A stretch of 64,000 nucleotides of DNA from Planctomycetota bacterium (GCA_014381825.1 JACNKX010000038.1:248001-312000), one strand, 5' to 3'. Shown: positions 54,732-64,000, counted from the stretch's first letter. The notes: generated from the sequence alone by a model not told the origin. Numbers and translations are program-made.

Positions 54732-55775
54732 GTGACAGAAGATTCACTAAACCTCGACCGCTACGTTCGTCAAATGCGTTACCCACCACTTGGCGAGCGA
54801 GGCCAAGCGAAGCTGCAAGCTAGTCGTGTTTTGATCTGCGGATGTGGTGCGCTGGGTTCTGTGTTGGCAAATACGCTCGGTCGAGCGGGTGTCGGACATC
54901 TCCGAATTGTTGATCGCGACTTCCTCGAACTGAACAACCTCCAACGTCAAGTCCTTTACGACGAAGAAGATGTTGCTGCGGGAATCCCGAAGGCCATCGC
55001 CGCCGCGGACAAGTTGCGGAAGATCAATTCACAGATCGATATCGAACCGCTTGTCACCGACGTTGATCACACGAATATCGAACAGTTGATTGATGGCGTC
55101 GACATGATCGTCGACGGCACGGACAACTTCGAGACGCGTTTTCTCCTGAACGACACCGCCGTAAAGTTCGACATCCCGTGGGTCTACGGCGGCTGTATCG
55201 GAGCCGAAGGGCAATCAATGACGATCGTTCCCGGCGATACGCCATGCTTGCGATGCTTGATGCAGGAATCGCCGCCACCAGGCACAACGCCTACTTGCGA
55301 TACCGCCGGAATTCTCGGCCCCATCATTAACATCATCGCATCGCTGGAAGCATGCGAGGCGATCAAGATTCTCAGCGGCAATCGTGATGCAATCAATCGC
55401 ACTTTGACGGTTGTCGAGTTGTGGGACAATCGCATACGCCAAGTGAAATTGGGCTCGTTGAAAGAAGCCGTCGATTGTCCAACCTGTAAGCATCGCGAAT
55501 TTCCATGGCTGGCGGGAGAGCGCGGCAGTCATACGGCAATCCTTTGCGGACGCAACGCAGTCCAACTAAGTTTCCCAGAGAGGCAATCCTTGTCACTGGA
55601 TTCGCTCGCCGCGAAGCTACAAGGAGTCGGAACGGTCACACAGAATCGTTTCCTATTGCGTCTTGCCGTTGATGACTACTTACTCACCATCTTCCCCGAC
55701 GGTCGAGCGATCATCGGCGGGACGGAAGAGATCGCCGAGGCTAAAACGATCTACGCAAAGTACATCGGTAGCTAG
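54732..55775 (+). CDS. ThiF/MoeB-type E1-like adenylyltransferase
   Basis: A 347-residue E1-like protein that adenylates a ubiquitin-like sulfur carrier (ThiS or MoaD). The ATP motif GCGALGS is at 37-43, followed by DRDFLELNNLQRQ with the Arg finger, DGTDNFETR, and TPTCDTAGIL, where the Cys matches the ThiF persulfide position. Zinc pairs are CLRC and CPTC. A C-terminal domain of about 85 residues (GRNAVQLSFPERQSL, LTIFPDGRAIIGGT) is typical of ThiF-type members. The start is a GTG at 54732 without a clear ribosome site. No ThiS or MoaD gene is adjacent. The last 4 bp overlap the convergent permease gene. Confidence 0.93.
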   Translation: MTEDSLNLDRYVRQMRYPPLGERGQAKLQASRVLICGCGALGSVLANTLGRAGVGHLRIVDRDFLELNNLQRQVLYDEEDVAAGIPKAIAAADKLRKINSQIDIEPLVTDVDHTNIEQLIDGVDMIVDGTDNFETRFLLNDTAVKFDIPWVYGGCIGAEGQSMTIVPGDTPCLRCLMQESPPPGTTPTCDTAGILGPIINIIASLEACEAIKILSGNRDAINRTLTVVELWDNRIRQVKLGSLKEAVDCPTCKHREFPWLAGERGSHTAILCGRNAVQLSFPERQSLSLDSLAAKLQGVGTVTQNRFLLRLAVDDYLLTIFPDGRAIIGGTEEIAEAKTIYAKYIGS

Positions 55776-56782
55776 TTGCGCGTGCCACTTGCCGCGACGC
55801 GGGCTTGCTGTCGGGCGCGGCGCGTCTCCGCAAATCGTTTCGCAAGTTCATCGGCCAGGACGCCAACAAGAATTACCGTTCCGATGATGGCGAATTCCAA
55901 TTCGGTTGGCATCCCGAGCAAATTGATCGAGTTATAAAGCGCACGCATAAGCGCTGCACCAATTATCACTCCGGTAATTGATCCCTCGCCTCCCCGTAAG
56001 CTGCAACCGCCAAGTACGGCAGCGGCGATCGCGTACAACTCGTAGAACTCACCGTGACTCGCGGGCTGAACGCCGTTAATCTCCAACGAGAAGAGAATTC
56101 CACCCAGACCAGCCATAAACGAGCAGATTACGTAGGCGAGAATGATCATTCGATCCGTCTTGATGCCGCTGAATCGAGCCGCTTGTTCGTTTCGTCCAAG
56201 GGCAAGCAAATAGCGGCCAAAGACGGTCTTGTTAAGAAAAATCGCAGCCACGATCCCCAATCCAATTGTGATCAGAAACGGAATAGGAAGCGCGAAGTCT
56301 TCGACAAAAGGGACTGGAATCTTCCCACGAGCCAAGTAACGCAGCGATTTGAAGCCGGTGCCGAACCCTTGCGTCGAATCGCCGGTTAGCCAGCGCGAAA
56401 ACCCGCGATAAATCAGAAGTCCGCACAGAGTTACCACGAACGGTTGCAATCTCATCTTCGTGATGAGGAGCCCATGCACGAGACCGATTGCCAAGGAGAT
56501 CAACACAATACTAAGGAGAGCCACCGGCACACTCAGCTCGTGTTCAACCAGAAACAATGGCAGCAAACACCCGACGAGCCCCACGACTGAACCAATCGAA
56601 AGATCGATTCCACCTGTGATGATCACAAATGCGACGCCGATGCTAAGAATGCCAAATAGCCCGATCCAACCGGTAAGGTTCTGCAGATTGTACGCACTCA
56701 AGAAACTATCGGGCTCCAGGATCGCAGTCCCGACCAGAACTGCCAACAGCAGTAACAAGATTCCGAGTATTCTCTTCATCAA
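55772..56782 (-). CDS. Sugar ABC transporter permease (RbsC type)
   Basis: A 336-residue permease of the CUT2 (ribose/xylose) family with about ten membrane helices. The signature SIGVAFVIITGGIDLSIGSV is near residue 51 and GVIIGAALMRALYNSINLLG near 280. It lies 15 bp after the ATPase gene, completing an SBP-ATPase-permease operon on the minus strand. The C-terminus is basic and Arg/Ala-rich (RARQQARVAASG). The single permease is expected to work as a homodimer. Confidence 0.94.
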   Translation of the reverse strand: MMKRILGILLLLLAVLVGTAILEPDSFLSAYNLQNLTGWIGLFGILSIGVAFVIITGGIDLSIGSVVGLVGCLLPLFLVEHELSVPVALLSIVLISLAIGLVHGLLITKMRLQPFVVTLCGLLIYRGFSRWLTGDSTQGFGTGFKSLRYLARGKIPVPFVEDFALPIPFLITIGLGIVAAIFLNKTVFGRYLLALGRNEQAARFSGIKTDRMIILAYVICSFMAGLGGILFSLEINGVQPASHGEFYELYAIAAAVLGGCSLRGGEGSITGVIIGAALMRALYNSINLLGMPTELEFAIIGTVILVGVLADELAKRFAETRRARQQARVAASGTRN

Positions 56783-56797
56783 TCTCTCCAGACGACT

Positions 56798-58318
56798 TTA
56801 GGTCGCCGCAGTTAGCACGCCGCCAGTGGCAAGTTGCATCACGTTCTCTTCGCTCAGTTGTTCGCGGTTCAATTCGCCGGTAACACGGCCTTCGTGCATG
56901 ACCAGAGTTCGATCGGACATCCCGAGGATCTCTTCCATTTCGCTGCTGACAAACAGAATTGCGACGCCGTCCTTCGCAAGTTCTTCCATCAATTGGTAGA
57001 TCTCGTGTTTTGCTCCGATATCAATGCCACGAGTCGGTTCGTCCAGGAGGAGAACTCGTGGACGCAGCGTCAGCCATTTGCCAAGGACAACCTTTTGTTG
57101 ATTCCCTCCAGAAAGATACTGAACGACTTGTCTCGCAGAAGGCGTCCTGATGTTTAACGCCCTTATCATCTCGTCGGTATCTTCGCGCTCTTTCGCAGCA
57201 TTTAGAAATCCGGATGTGTGGCAGTTGTGCCAAAGGCCTGCTAGCCCGATGTTCTCGCCGACGCTCATTTCAAGAATGAGACCCTGCAGCTTCCGATCTT
57301 CGGGAACTAGCGCCAGGCCGTTGTCAATCGCATCAGCAGGACTCTTGAAGTCCACGATCTTGCCGTCAATTCGGATCACACCACCCAGCGACGGTGTAAC
57401 ACCAAACAACGTTTCCAACAACTCGGTGCGACCCGCTCCGACCAAGCCTGCAACTCCGACTATCTCGCCGCAGCGCAACGAAAAGTTGACGCGATGTCGC
57501 GGATGCGCCGGACTAACGAGGTCTTTAACTTCTAAAAGTATCTCGCCGGCTTCATGCGGGATGCGGCTATAAAACTGGGATACGTCGCGGCCAACCATCA
57601 ACTGTACCATGTTGTCATGGTTAATCTCGTCGCGATTCAACTCGCCGGCGTTCTTTCCGTCTCGCAGAACGACAACTCGGTCGGCAAGCTCATTGACTTC
57701 ACTTAGCCGATGCGAAATGTAGATGATGCTGACGCCGCGATCGCGAAGATCCTTGACAACGCGAAAGAGAGCCTCCGTTTCATGATGCGAAAGGCTCGAA
57801 GTAGGCTCGTCCATGATCAACACGCCAGCTTCGATCGACAAAGCCTTGGCAATCTCGATCATTTGTTGCTTACCGATTGGTAATGTTCCCACAATCGTGC
57901 GTGGTGAAACATCCAACCCAATTGAGCGTAGGACAGTTGCTGATCGGCGATCAATAGTCCGACGATCGATTACGCCCAGACGCGCGGGCTCGCGGCCGAG
58001 GAAGATGTTTGCACCTACATCTAGATTGTCGGAGAGGTTGAGTTCTTGGTGAATCAGTGCGATGCCCAGGTCTAGCGCCGCCTGTACGTCTTTGATAGCG
58101 ATCGATTCGCCGTTAAGAAGTATTTCACCAGCGTCCAGTCGCTGGATACCGGCCAGAATCTTCATCAATGTACTTTTGCCCGCACCGTTTTCGCCGATGA
58201 CAGCGACGACTTCTCCTTTGCCGAGCTTGAGACGGACCGAATCAAGCGCAAGCACGCCAGGGAACCGTTTCGTCGCTTCACGAACTTCGAGTAGCGGCGG
58301 AGTAGAAACGTCGTCCAT
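56798..58318 (-). CDS. Sugar ABC transporter ATPase (RbsA type, two domains)
   Basis: A 506-residue double ATPase. The first domain has Walker [24 protein letters not shown] before [11 protein letters not shown]-type Walker B. The second has the degenerate [16 protein letters not shown] normal for RbsA/MglA proteins, [15 protein letters not shown] and [19 protein letters not shown]. So one site is canonical and the other degenerate, as in the family. It lies 44 bp downstream of the binding-protein gene. It energises import of a monosaccharide; the substrate is unknown. Confidence 0.95.
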   Translation of the reverse strand: MDDVSTPPLLEVREATKRFPGVLALDSVRLKLGKGEVVAVIGENGAGKSTLMKILAGIQRLDAGEILLNGESIAIKDVQAALDLGIALIHQELNLSDNLDVGANIFLGREPARLGVIDRRTIDRRSATVLRSIGLDVSPRTIVGTLPIGKQQMIEIAKALSIEAGVLIMDEPTSSLSHHETEALFRVVKDLRDRGVSIIYISHRLSEVNELADRVVVLRDGKNAGELNRDEINHDNMVQLMVGRDVSQFYSRIPHEAGEILLEVKDLVSPAHPRHRVNFSLRCGEIVGVAGLVGAGRTELLETLFGVTPSLGGVIRIDGKIVDFKSPADAIDNGLALVPEDRKLQGLILEMSVGENIGLAGLWHNCHTSGFLNAAKEREDTDEMIRALNIRTPSARQVVQYLSGGNQQKVVLGKWLTLRPRVLLLDEPTRGIDIGAKHEIYQLMEELAKDGVAILFVSSEMEEILGMSDRTLVMHEGRVTGELNREQLSEENVMQLATGGVLTAAT

Positions 58319-58362
58319 AGAACTACGATGCGATCAACGATGAAGGACGTAGCAACGGCGAT

Positions 58363-59439
58363 TTACGGAGCATCGTATCGCGTTGCGTCAAAGCTCCGGT
58401 CTAGCACTTCATCAATAACCCCTTGACGACGCAAGCGGGCATTTAGTTGATCAAGCCGACCAACGAAGATCATGATGCTACCACCATCCGGCATCGCTTC
58501 CTTGACCAGCTCTCCGCACATTCGACCGGCTGTGTAATTGTCCATTCCGACATAACACAATCGCTTGCTTTCTGGGGCATCGGAATCTTGTGTGATCAAG
58601 TTCGTTCGTGCTGCGATTTCATCCAACAAGTCTTGTTGATTCTCTGGATTGATCGGACTGATCGCAATCCCGTCAACTTTCTGGGCAAGCAGCTCCTCGC
58701 ACATCCGCTTTTGATCCGCCAACCCCTTCGGTGGCATCCGCACCAGTACGTTGACATCAAACTCTTTGCCAGCGTCCCGCGCCCCCTTCTCAGCGATTAC
58801 CCAGAACGAGGCGATACCGTTCGTCACAAACGCGACTGTCGGACGCCCCTCCTTCGTCGTCGCGGCGGGGCCTGAAGCATCTTCTTTGGTCAGCTCCTTC
58901 AACTCGTCCCAAAACACTTGGACGTTTTCCTGCGTGATTTTGCGGGCGGCGATATTTACGAATCCGTCTTCAGGAAGAACGCTTTTATCGCCGCGGGCTA
59001 ATGCCGCGAGTATTCGAACCGACTCGTAACCGTACTTATAAGGATTCTGCACCACCGTCCCGTGGATTTCGCCATCCACGATTCCTTGTAAACAACCGTC
59101 TTCTTCATCGAAGCCGATAACTTCGATCGAATCTAGCTTGTCCGCTTCCCGAACCGCTTCGAGCATCTTCGGTGGGTTATAGGCGAACAATCCGACCATG
59201 CCATCGAGGTCGGGATATCTCGCAATCGCATCCTGCGCCAGTGACTTTGCTTTGGCGAAATCGAACTGATCGGTCCGCGTGTCGAGAAACTCGTACTTGT
59301 CGTTTTTCAGCGTGTTGCCGTCCTCCGAGGAACTGGCAGAGGTAGCGTTCGATGTCGTTCTGTCGGTTCGTTGGCGAGTGCAACTAGACGAGAGAACGGC
59401 AATGATTACAACTAACAACAAAGCCGTCTTAAACTTCAT
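58363..59439 (-). CDS. Circularly permuted RbsB-like sugar-binding lipoprotein
   Basis: A 358-residue binding protein heading the transporter operon. The start at 59439 has AAGGTGG upstream and a lipoprotein-like signal ([18 protein letters not shown], Cys20, with Ser rather than Leu at -3). The fold is in swapped order. Residues 48-185 ([60 protein letters not shown]) correspond to the C-terminal half of RbsB. Residues 200-358 ([69 protein letters not shown]) correspond to the N-terminal half, ending RYDAP. A linker (186-199) joins old C- to old N-terminus. The substrate is probably a sugar. Confidence 0.88.
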   Translation of the reverse strand: MKFKTALLLVVIIAVLSSSCTRQRTDRTTSNATSASSSEDGNTLKNDKYEFLDTRTDQFDFAKAKSLAQDAIARYPDLDGMVGLFAYNPPKMLEAVREADKLDSIEVIGFDEEDGCLQGIVDGEIHGTVVQNPYKYGYESVRILAALARGDKSVLPEDGFVNIAARKITQENVQVFWDELKELTKEDASGPAATTKEGRPTVAFVTNGIASFWVIAEKGARDAGKEFDVNVLVRMPPKGLADQKRMCEELLAQKVDGIAISPINPENQQDLLDEIAARTNLITQDSDAPESKRLCYVGMDNYTAGRMCGELVKEAMPDGGSIMIFVGRLDQLNARLRRQGVIDEVLDRSFDATRYDAP

Positions 59440-59686
59440 GATTCCACCTTGATCTCGCTTGCATAGGGACGCTCTCGGGAGGCCTAGTTTCTGAGAAAGT
59501 GTGAGCCGACAATAACAACTCGTTTGACTATCAAGAGTTGCGATTCTAATTTGATCGTCGAACCCGAACAAGTGCCTGATTTTGTCGTAGATGGCAGTCT
59601 TTGGTAAGCTGGGAGCAGTGATCGGCGCGAAACATCTTGTGACGCAAGGGGTTTCAACTTCGGGTAAACCGTTTTTCGGAGACAGG

Positions 59687-60448
59687 ATGATGCAGGTAAC
59701 TCGATGGCGCCCCTCCCACCGACACAGGTTGCGAAGACCCAAGCTACGAGGGCGCTGGTTGGTAATCATCCTCGCCACGTTGATGATCGCTGCAGATCGG
59801 CCTGCTGAGCAAACTTCGGAGAAGGAATCGTTGTCCAAGTTGCAAGATTATGTGGGCAGTTGGCGAGGCGTCGGCCAAGTCAGACGGGGCTCGACCAAAG
59901 GCGCGTGGAGTGAAAGTTCGGATTGGGCGTGGAAGTTCAAAGACGATACGGCCAGTCTGACGTTCAAAGTTGATGACGCGAAATACTTCAATACAGGGAC
60001 GCTCCGAGCGATCGATGGAAACGCGGCCTACGAGCTGCTCGCCGAGTCTGATAACTCGAAGGTGAAGTACTTGGGACAACTCGACGACGCAGGAATGTTG
60101 GTTCTCAAGTCTGCCGACGTTCCCTCTGACAAGCCAGCTCGTATTTCGATTCGCCAAGTCGCAGATGGCAAGCGCATGCTGGTACTGTTCGAGCGTCGCG
60201 TTGGTGAGGATCGCTACTTGCGGATGGCCGAGGTCGGCTACACACGGAAGGGGAGCAATTTCGGCAAAGGCACGAATTACATCGAGTGTGTTGTAACTGG
60301 GGGCGTCGGGACGATGCCCGTTACGTTCGAGGGCAAAACATACTATGTCTGCTGCACGGGCTGTCGAGACTACTTCAATGACGATCCAGCTGCAGCGCTC
60401 GCGGAATATCGTGAAAGAAAACAACAAGAGAAGCAAGACAGTAAGTAG
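59687..60448 (+). CDS. Secreted protein with C-terminal TRASH/YHS-like domain
   Basis: A 253-residue protein with a basic start and one hydrophobic segment (about 23-36, [15 protein letters not shown]), probably a signal peptide or anchor. The middle (about 48-190) is beta-rich and lipocalin-like ([18 protein letters not shown]). The end has Cys spaced C-x20-CC-xx-C (ECVVTGG, then [12 protein letters not shown]), the TRASH/YHS pattern for binding copper or another metal. The start at 59687 (or ATG 59690) follows GGAG; upstream reading from 59591 looks non-coding. It is divergent from the transporter operon. A metal-handling role is inference. Confidence 0.75.
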   Translation: MMQVTRWRPSHRHRLRRPKLRGRWLVIILATLMIAADRPAEQTSEKESLSKLQDYVGSWRGVGQVRRGSTKGAWSESSDWAWKFKDDTASLTFKVDDAKYFNTGTLRAIDGNAAYELLAESDNSKVKYLGQLDDAGMLVLKSADVPSDKPARISIRQVADGKRMLVLFERRVGEDRYLRMAEVGYTRKGSNFGKGTNYIECVVTGGVGTMPVTFEGKTYYVCCTGCRDYFNDDPAAALAEYRERKQQEKQDSK

Positions 60449-60637
60449 ATTCGTCAGTCCGGCTAGAGCCGCTTCCGGCATCATCCCCAAGAAACGGCAC
60501 TGCTAAGAACCAAGAGATCCTCACAGTTCACGATGATTTTCGATTCGCTGATGGTCGCCATGGTCGCGAGCGGATAAAGTAAGAATAGTCGTGCGTGATT
60601 ATTCCCCAGACTCGATTCCTTCCTGAACAGCGGTCGC

Positions 60638-62506
60638 ATGAAAAAGATTTTGCTCGCAGCGTCTCTCCTCCTCGCCTTCGCTAACGCGGCGCGATATCTC
60701 GGCGAATCGGATGCCGACGAGTTGGACGACATCCTTGTTTTGAGTCGCCCCGTGCCGCGAGATGCCAGCGATCTTCGGGTGATTGAAGAAGCAGTGAAGC
60801 GAGTTGCAACGAAGGTCGTGCCGTGTACCGTTGGCGTTCAAGTCGGGAACAACCATGGCAGCGGCGTTGTCATTACCGAAACAGGATACGTGCTAACTGC
60901 CGCCCACGTCACCGATCGCCCAGGCCGGAATGCAACGATTAGGTTTCCTGACGGAACAACGGTGCGCGGCAAGACGCTTGGCATGCACACCGAGGCGGAC
61001 GGCGCATTGATCAAGATTACGGACGAAGGCACCTGGCCACATGTCTCCGTCGTCACGGTAGACGATTATCCTTACCCCAAACCCGGTGACTGGTGTGTCG
61101 CGACGGGGCATCCGGGTGGCTTTGACGAAGGCCGCACTCCGCCAGTTCGCTTCGGACGTATTATCGATGTGAACGAGACCGTCATTCGAACGGACTGCAC
61201 CATCAACAGCGGCGATTCGGGCGGCCCGCTTTTTGACATGCAGGGACGTGTTATTGGGATCCACAGTCGAATTGCCGAACAGTCCACCATCAACTTGCAT
61301 GGCCCCGTCTTGGCGTTTCAGGAGAGCTGGCGACCGATGAGAGATGGTGAAGTCTATCCACCGGTCCCGGAAAGTCGCTTCCTGGATAAGCTCGACATCG
61401 ACCGCGATGGAAAGATCACCCGGGCCGAGTTACCTGAAGGAACTTACCAAGAGTTGTACGATCGTCTGGCGGAGAAATTTGAATTGGAGGACGAAACAGC
61501 TTATACGATTCGCGAATTGAAAGGGCTGATGGGATGGCGCCACGTTCCGCCCTCATTCGAGATCCGAGCATACGATTCCGAACGTTCGTCGGGACACGCG
61601 TTGGCGACTAAGCGTTTCGTCCGAGGACGTGAAGTCCGAACAGCATTCGAGCCGCTTGTCGAAAACGCTCACAAGTCGATTGTCGAAGTGCGTTGCAATG
61701 ACGAACGCGTTGCTTTGGGCACTGTGATCGAAGGTAGGATTGTGACCAAGGCAAGTCAGCTGCGCGACAACATTACTTGCAAAACGCACGACGGTCGAAT
61801 TCTGTCGGCGCAGGTCGAGCACACTGATACGATCTACGACATTGCATTCTTGACCTTGGACGAGAAGCTCGACCCGATCTCATTGGCAGCGGAAGAAGAC
61901 GTTCCATTGGGCAGTTGGGTGATCACTCCAGCACTGAGCGGCCGCCCCATCAGTATCGGTGTCAGCAGCGTCTTGAGTCGCGAGATAGAGGGTACGCCTG
62001 GAGTACTTGGCGTTGCCATTGACATAACGCAGACACAGGCCGTCGTCGTCAACGTGTTTCCGGAGAGCGGCGCCGCCCAGGCCGGGATTCAGGTCGATGA
62101 TGTCATCACACGAATGATGTCGACCGAAGTCAGCAGTCTGGATGAAGTGCGAGCCGTTCTCGAGAGTTTCCGCCCAGGCGAAGTTGTTAACGCGACGGTG
62201 CTCCGCGATGGAAAATCGGTTGAGGTAGAAATTCGTCTTGGAGCACGAGAAGATGTCTTTCTCGACGACGAGCGATTCGGCAGCGGCCGATTGAATGGCA
62301 AACTGAGTTTACGGCGAGATGATTTTCCCGATGTGATCCAACATGATTCTGTCCTACGGCCCGAAGACTGTGGCGGACCTGTCACCGATCTTAGCGGCAA
62401 CGTCGTCGGAATCAACATTGCACGCGCCGACCGCGTTGCGACGTATGCGTTGCCCGTCAGCGTTGTGCGCGATGTCTTAAAGAAGTTTCAAAGTGACGCG
62501 CCGTGA
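60638..62506 (+). CDS. Two-domain S1C protease with EF-hand and PDZ
   Basis: A 622-residue exported protein (signal KKILLAASLLLAFANA). The first trypsin-like domain (about 45-240) has His90 in LTAAH, Asp121 in TEADGALIKI and Ser194 in GDSGGP. A calcium EF-hand loop follows at 253-264 (DIDRDGKITRAE). A second trypsin-like domain (about 340-615) is degenerate: Ser373 stands where His belongs, Asp401 is kept, and Cys578 (EDCGGP) replaces the nucleophile. A PDZ domain (about 455-535; VFPESGAAQAGIQVDDVI) is inserted between the second domain's strands and that CGGP region. The next gene's frame overlaps its stop (GTGA). Confidence 0.88.
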   Translation: MKKILLAASLLLAFANAARYLGESDADELDDILVLSRPVPRDASDLRVIEEAVKRVATKVVPCTVGVQVGNNHGSGVVITETGYVLTAAHVTDRPGRNATIRFPDGTTVRGKTLGMHTEADGALIKITDEGTWPHVSVVTVDDYPYPKPGDWCVATGHPGGFDEGRTPPVRFGRIIDVNETVIRTDCTINSGDSGGPLFDMQGRVIGIHSRIAEQSTINLHGPVLAFQESWRPMRDGEVYPPVPESRFLDKLDIDRDGKITRAELPEGTYQELYDRLAEKFELEDETAYTIRELKGLMGWRHVPPSFEIRAYDSERSSGHALATKRFVRGREVRTAFEPLVENAHKSIVEVRCNDERVALGTVIEGRIVTKASQLRDNITCKTHDGRILSAQVEHTDTIYDIAFLTLDEKLDPISLAAEEDVPLGSWVITPALSGRPISIGVSSVLSREIEGTPGVLGVAIDITQTQAVVVNVFPESGAAQAGIQVDDVITRMMSTEVSSLDEVRAVLESFRPGEVVNATVLRDGKSVEVEIRLGAREDVFLDDERFGSGRLNGKLSLRRDDFPDVIQHDSVLRPEDCGGPVTDLSGNVVGINIARADRVATYALPVSVVRDVLKKFQSDAP

Positions 62507-62541
62507 AGAACAATACGAATAACGAACGGAGAGACGTACCG

Positions 62542-63201
62542 ATGCTGCAACGCTTGTTGATTGCGATTTCTGTCTTGGCGTCGTTAGCGACAGTGGTGAA
62601 TGCTCAACTTCCGGGACGCGGCGGAGTCGGAGGGTTCTTCGGGGGTCGTGGGCGATTGCTCGTCGACTTGGAGGAAGTACGGACGGAACTAGGAATTGGC
62701 GAACCACAGGCCGAGCTTCTTGATGCCTTGCAATTGGATCTTGCCGAACAGCGGCGTGCAATACGCGAGGAGGACGAGGGTCCGCGCTCCGCTGACGAAA
62801 CTGTGCGCCGACTACATTTCACGCATTTGCTTGAATCACTTGCTGCATTTGACCGTCGTAGCGAATCGCTCGTCACCGTCGTACTCGAACCACAGCAGGC
62901 CAGTCGGCTGTCAGAGCTGTATCGCCAGCGCGACGGCCTCCGAGCGTTTGAACGCCCAGAAGTTGCAACGAAGCTGAAACTGACGGATGAACAGAAGTCA
63001 CGGATCAAATCCCTGCGAGAGACGTTTGTCGACGGGCGCCAACGTGGCAGCACGCCGGAACAGCGCCGTGAGCTTCGTGAGAAGGAACAGGAAGCACTCC
63101 GCGACCTGTTGAACGAAGAGCAACAGACGCTCTGGAAAGAGCTGCTCGGCAAGCCGTTCGACTTTCTGTCGCCATCGAGGCGCGGCCTGCGAAATCGGTA
63201 G
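62542..63201 (+). CDS. Small secreted helical protein, function unknown
   Basis: A 219-residue protein with signal MLQRLLIAISVLASLATVVNA. The mature part begins Gly/Arg-rich (PGRGGVGGFFGGRG), then is almost all charged helix, with repeated Leu-Glu-Gln stretches (TDEQKSRIKSLRE, LLNEEQQTLWKELLG) resembling the LTxxQ/Spy-like periplasmic proteins. The start at 62542 is supported by GGAGAG about 8 nt upstream; a GTG at 62503 overlapping the protease stop would place the signal 13 residues in. It probably belongs to the protease operon and might be a chaperone or substrate of it; inference. Confidence 0.7.
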   Translation: MLQRLLIAISVLASLATVVNAQLPGRGGVGGFFGGRGRLLVDLEEVRTELGIGEPQAELLDALQLDLAEQRRAIREEDEGPRSADETVRRLHFTHLLESLAAFDRRSESLVTVVLEPQQASRLSELYRQRDGLRAFERPEVATKLKLTDEQKSRIKSLRETFVDGRQRGSTPEQRRELREKEQEALRDLLNEEQQTLWKELLGKPFDFLSPSRRGLRNR

Positions 63202-63230
63202 CATGAACACGGCTGGCGGTTCGCTCGCAC

Positions 63231-63259
63231 TTCCCGACTACCTGGGAGCGCCTTATAAT
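63231..63259 (+). promoter_or_regulatory. Promoter with perfect -10, likely leaderless transcript
   Basis: TATAAT (63254-63259) lies only 7 bp before the ATG at 63267, with TTCCCG (63231-63236, three of six) 17 bp upstream. Transcription would start at or next to the start codon, giving a message without a leader. Confidence 0.45.
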
Positions 63260-63266
63260 CGCCGCG

Positions 63267-64000
63267 ATGCCCAATGCCCTGAAACACAACGATCAATCTC
63301 CGGTCGTCCAGATCCAAGACCTCGCCAAAAGCTACCGAGTCTATCAAAAGAAAGAGGGCTTAGCGGCGTCCTTGCGCGGATTGTTTCATCGTGAATATCG
63401 CGAAGTCGAAGCAGTTCGCGGAATCGATCTGATTGTTGAGCAGGGAGAATTCGTTGCCTTCCTCGGTCCCAACGGTGCAGGCAAGACGACGACGCTCAAG
63501 CTCCTTTCGGGTGTCATCAATCCGACGAGCGGTACCGCGAAAGTGATGGGGCATGTTCCTTGGAAACGCGAGAACGCGTATCGCCGCCGATTCGCTTTGG
63601 TGATGGGACAAAAGAATCAGTTGTGGTGGGATCTTCCGGCTCAAGAATCGTTTCGGCTACATCAACAAATCTATCGGATTGATCGAGAAAGCTTCGACCG
63701 AACTCGTGATGAGTTGACGGAGTTGCTAGAAATTCAAGAACTGCTCAAGCAGCCAGTGCGTGAGTTGTCGCTGGGCGAACGAATGAAAATGGAGCTGACG
63801 GCCGCACTTCTGCATTCGCCGGAGGTGTTATTCCTTGACGAACCGACGATCGGATTGGATGTGGTCGCACAACACAATATCCAGCAGTTTCTCAAGCGTT
63901 ACCAAGCGGAACGTCAAATCACGATTTTGCTGACCAGCCATTACATGAAAGACGTCGCAGCGCTTTGTAAACGCGTCGTCATTATTGCGCAGGGGCGCAT
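63267..64000 (+). CDS. ABC-2-type transporter ATPase, 3' truncated by window edge
   Basis: The frame is open from ATG 63267 to the window end (244 codons). It reads [19 protein letters not shown], then Walker [30 protein letters not shown], signature [17 protein letters not shown], Walker [14 protein letters not shown] and switch His in [10 protein letters not shown]. The MGQK-WWDLPA and GERMK blocks are typical of the ATPases of the COG4586-type uncharacterised ABC-2 exporters, which pair with two membrane proteins expected just beyond the window. No ribosome site is seen, in line with a leaderless message. Confidence 0.93.
   Translation, partial: MPNALKHNDQSPVVQIQDLAKSYRVYQKKEGLAASLRGLFHREYREVEAVRGIDLIVEQGEFVAFLGPNGAGKTTTLKLLSGVINPTSGTAKVMGHVPWKRENAYRRRFALVMGQKNQLWWDLPAQESFRLHQQIYRIDRESFDRTRDELTELLEIQELLKQPVRELSLGERMKMELTAALLHSPEVLFLDEPTIGLDVVAQHNIQQFLKRYQAERQITILLTSHYMKDVAALCKRVVIIAQGR

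Noticed and set aside
58363-59439. Two separate half-genes or a frameshifted pseudogene instead of a permuted binding protein
   Set aside because: The frame is continuous with one signal sequence, a linker and no internal stop, so one permuted protein explains it better; misassembly remains to be excluded.
1-64000. CRISPR arrays, tRNA or rRNA genes, transposons, integrase genes or prophage
   Set aside because: No spaced direct repeats, no cloverleaf- or rRNA-like stretches and no transposase or recombinase motifs were seen while reading both strands.

Overview
This window looks like a chromosomal segment of a planctomycete, most likely of the Pirellulales. The basis is gene content. It holds a sulfatase and a Tat-exported Gfo/Idh/MocA oxidoreductase. 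It also holds giant PQQ-type beta-propeller proteins, a MoxR/DUF58/BatA/VWA cluster, and tandem secreted amidohydrolases. A small Arg-rich DUF6800-like protein and a J-domain-like/LamG membrane protein complete the picture. Many genes lack a clear Shine-Dalgarno sequence, and GTG starts are used. I found no rRNA, tRNA, CRISPR array, prophage or insertion sequence; the region reads as ordinary chromosome with unusual protein architectures.

Layout. 1-4.3 kb: the end of a sulfatase, then a minus-strand set of STAS protein, PAS histidine kinase, a DUF3311-like small membrane protein and a sodium:solute symporter. 4.4-8.7 kb: YifB-type AAA ATPase, a small secreted coiled-coil protein, a Tat-exported oxidoreductase and an HU-like protein, the last two sharing a bidirectional terminator. 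9.2-22.5 kb: a 1572-residue TPR/beta-propeller protein, then MoxR, DUF58, BatA-like and VWA/membrane proteins in a tightly overlapping operon, followed by a secreted endonuclease/exonuclease/phosphatase. 22.5-26.9 kb: glycosyltransferase, queA and a large secreted esterase-like hydrolase. 27.1-31.6 kb: two amidohydrolase genes, in which two of three catalytic domains have lost their metal site. 31.6-39.6 kb: two VOC proteins, small conserved proteins, an HtrA-like protease, a SpoU-type methyltransferase, a second glycosyltransferase, a HEXXH protein and a dihydrouridine synthase. 39.7-47.2 kb: a secreted beta-propeller with an inserted methyltransferase fold, the J-like/LamG/bactofilin-like protein and zwf. 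47.7-52.5 kb: a small membrane protein, then divergent dinB and a UvrA-family gene. 52.6-55.8 kb: hypotheticals and a ThiF/MoeB-type E1-like enzyme. 55.8-59.4 kb: an RbsBAC-type sugar ABC transporter. 59.7-64 kb: a TRASH/YHS-like secreted protein, a two-domain S1C protease fused to EF-hand and PDZ modules, a small secreted protein, and a partial ABC-2-type ATPase.

The most striking observation is the sugar-binding lipoprotein at 58363-59439. The two halves of its RbsB-like fold occur in swapped order behind an intact lipoprotein signal, which is a natural circular permutation if the assembly is right. Other architectures worth attention are the secreted propeller-methyltransferase-malectin-like fusion, the J-like/TM/LamG/bactofilin-like protein, the double protease whose second unit is degenerate and split by a PDZ domain, and a repeated pattern of convergent genes whose coding ends overlap.
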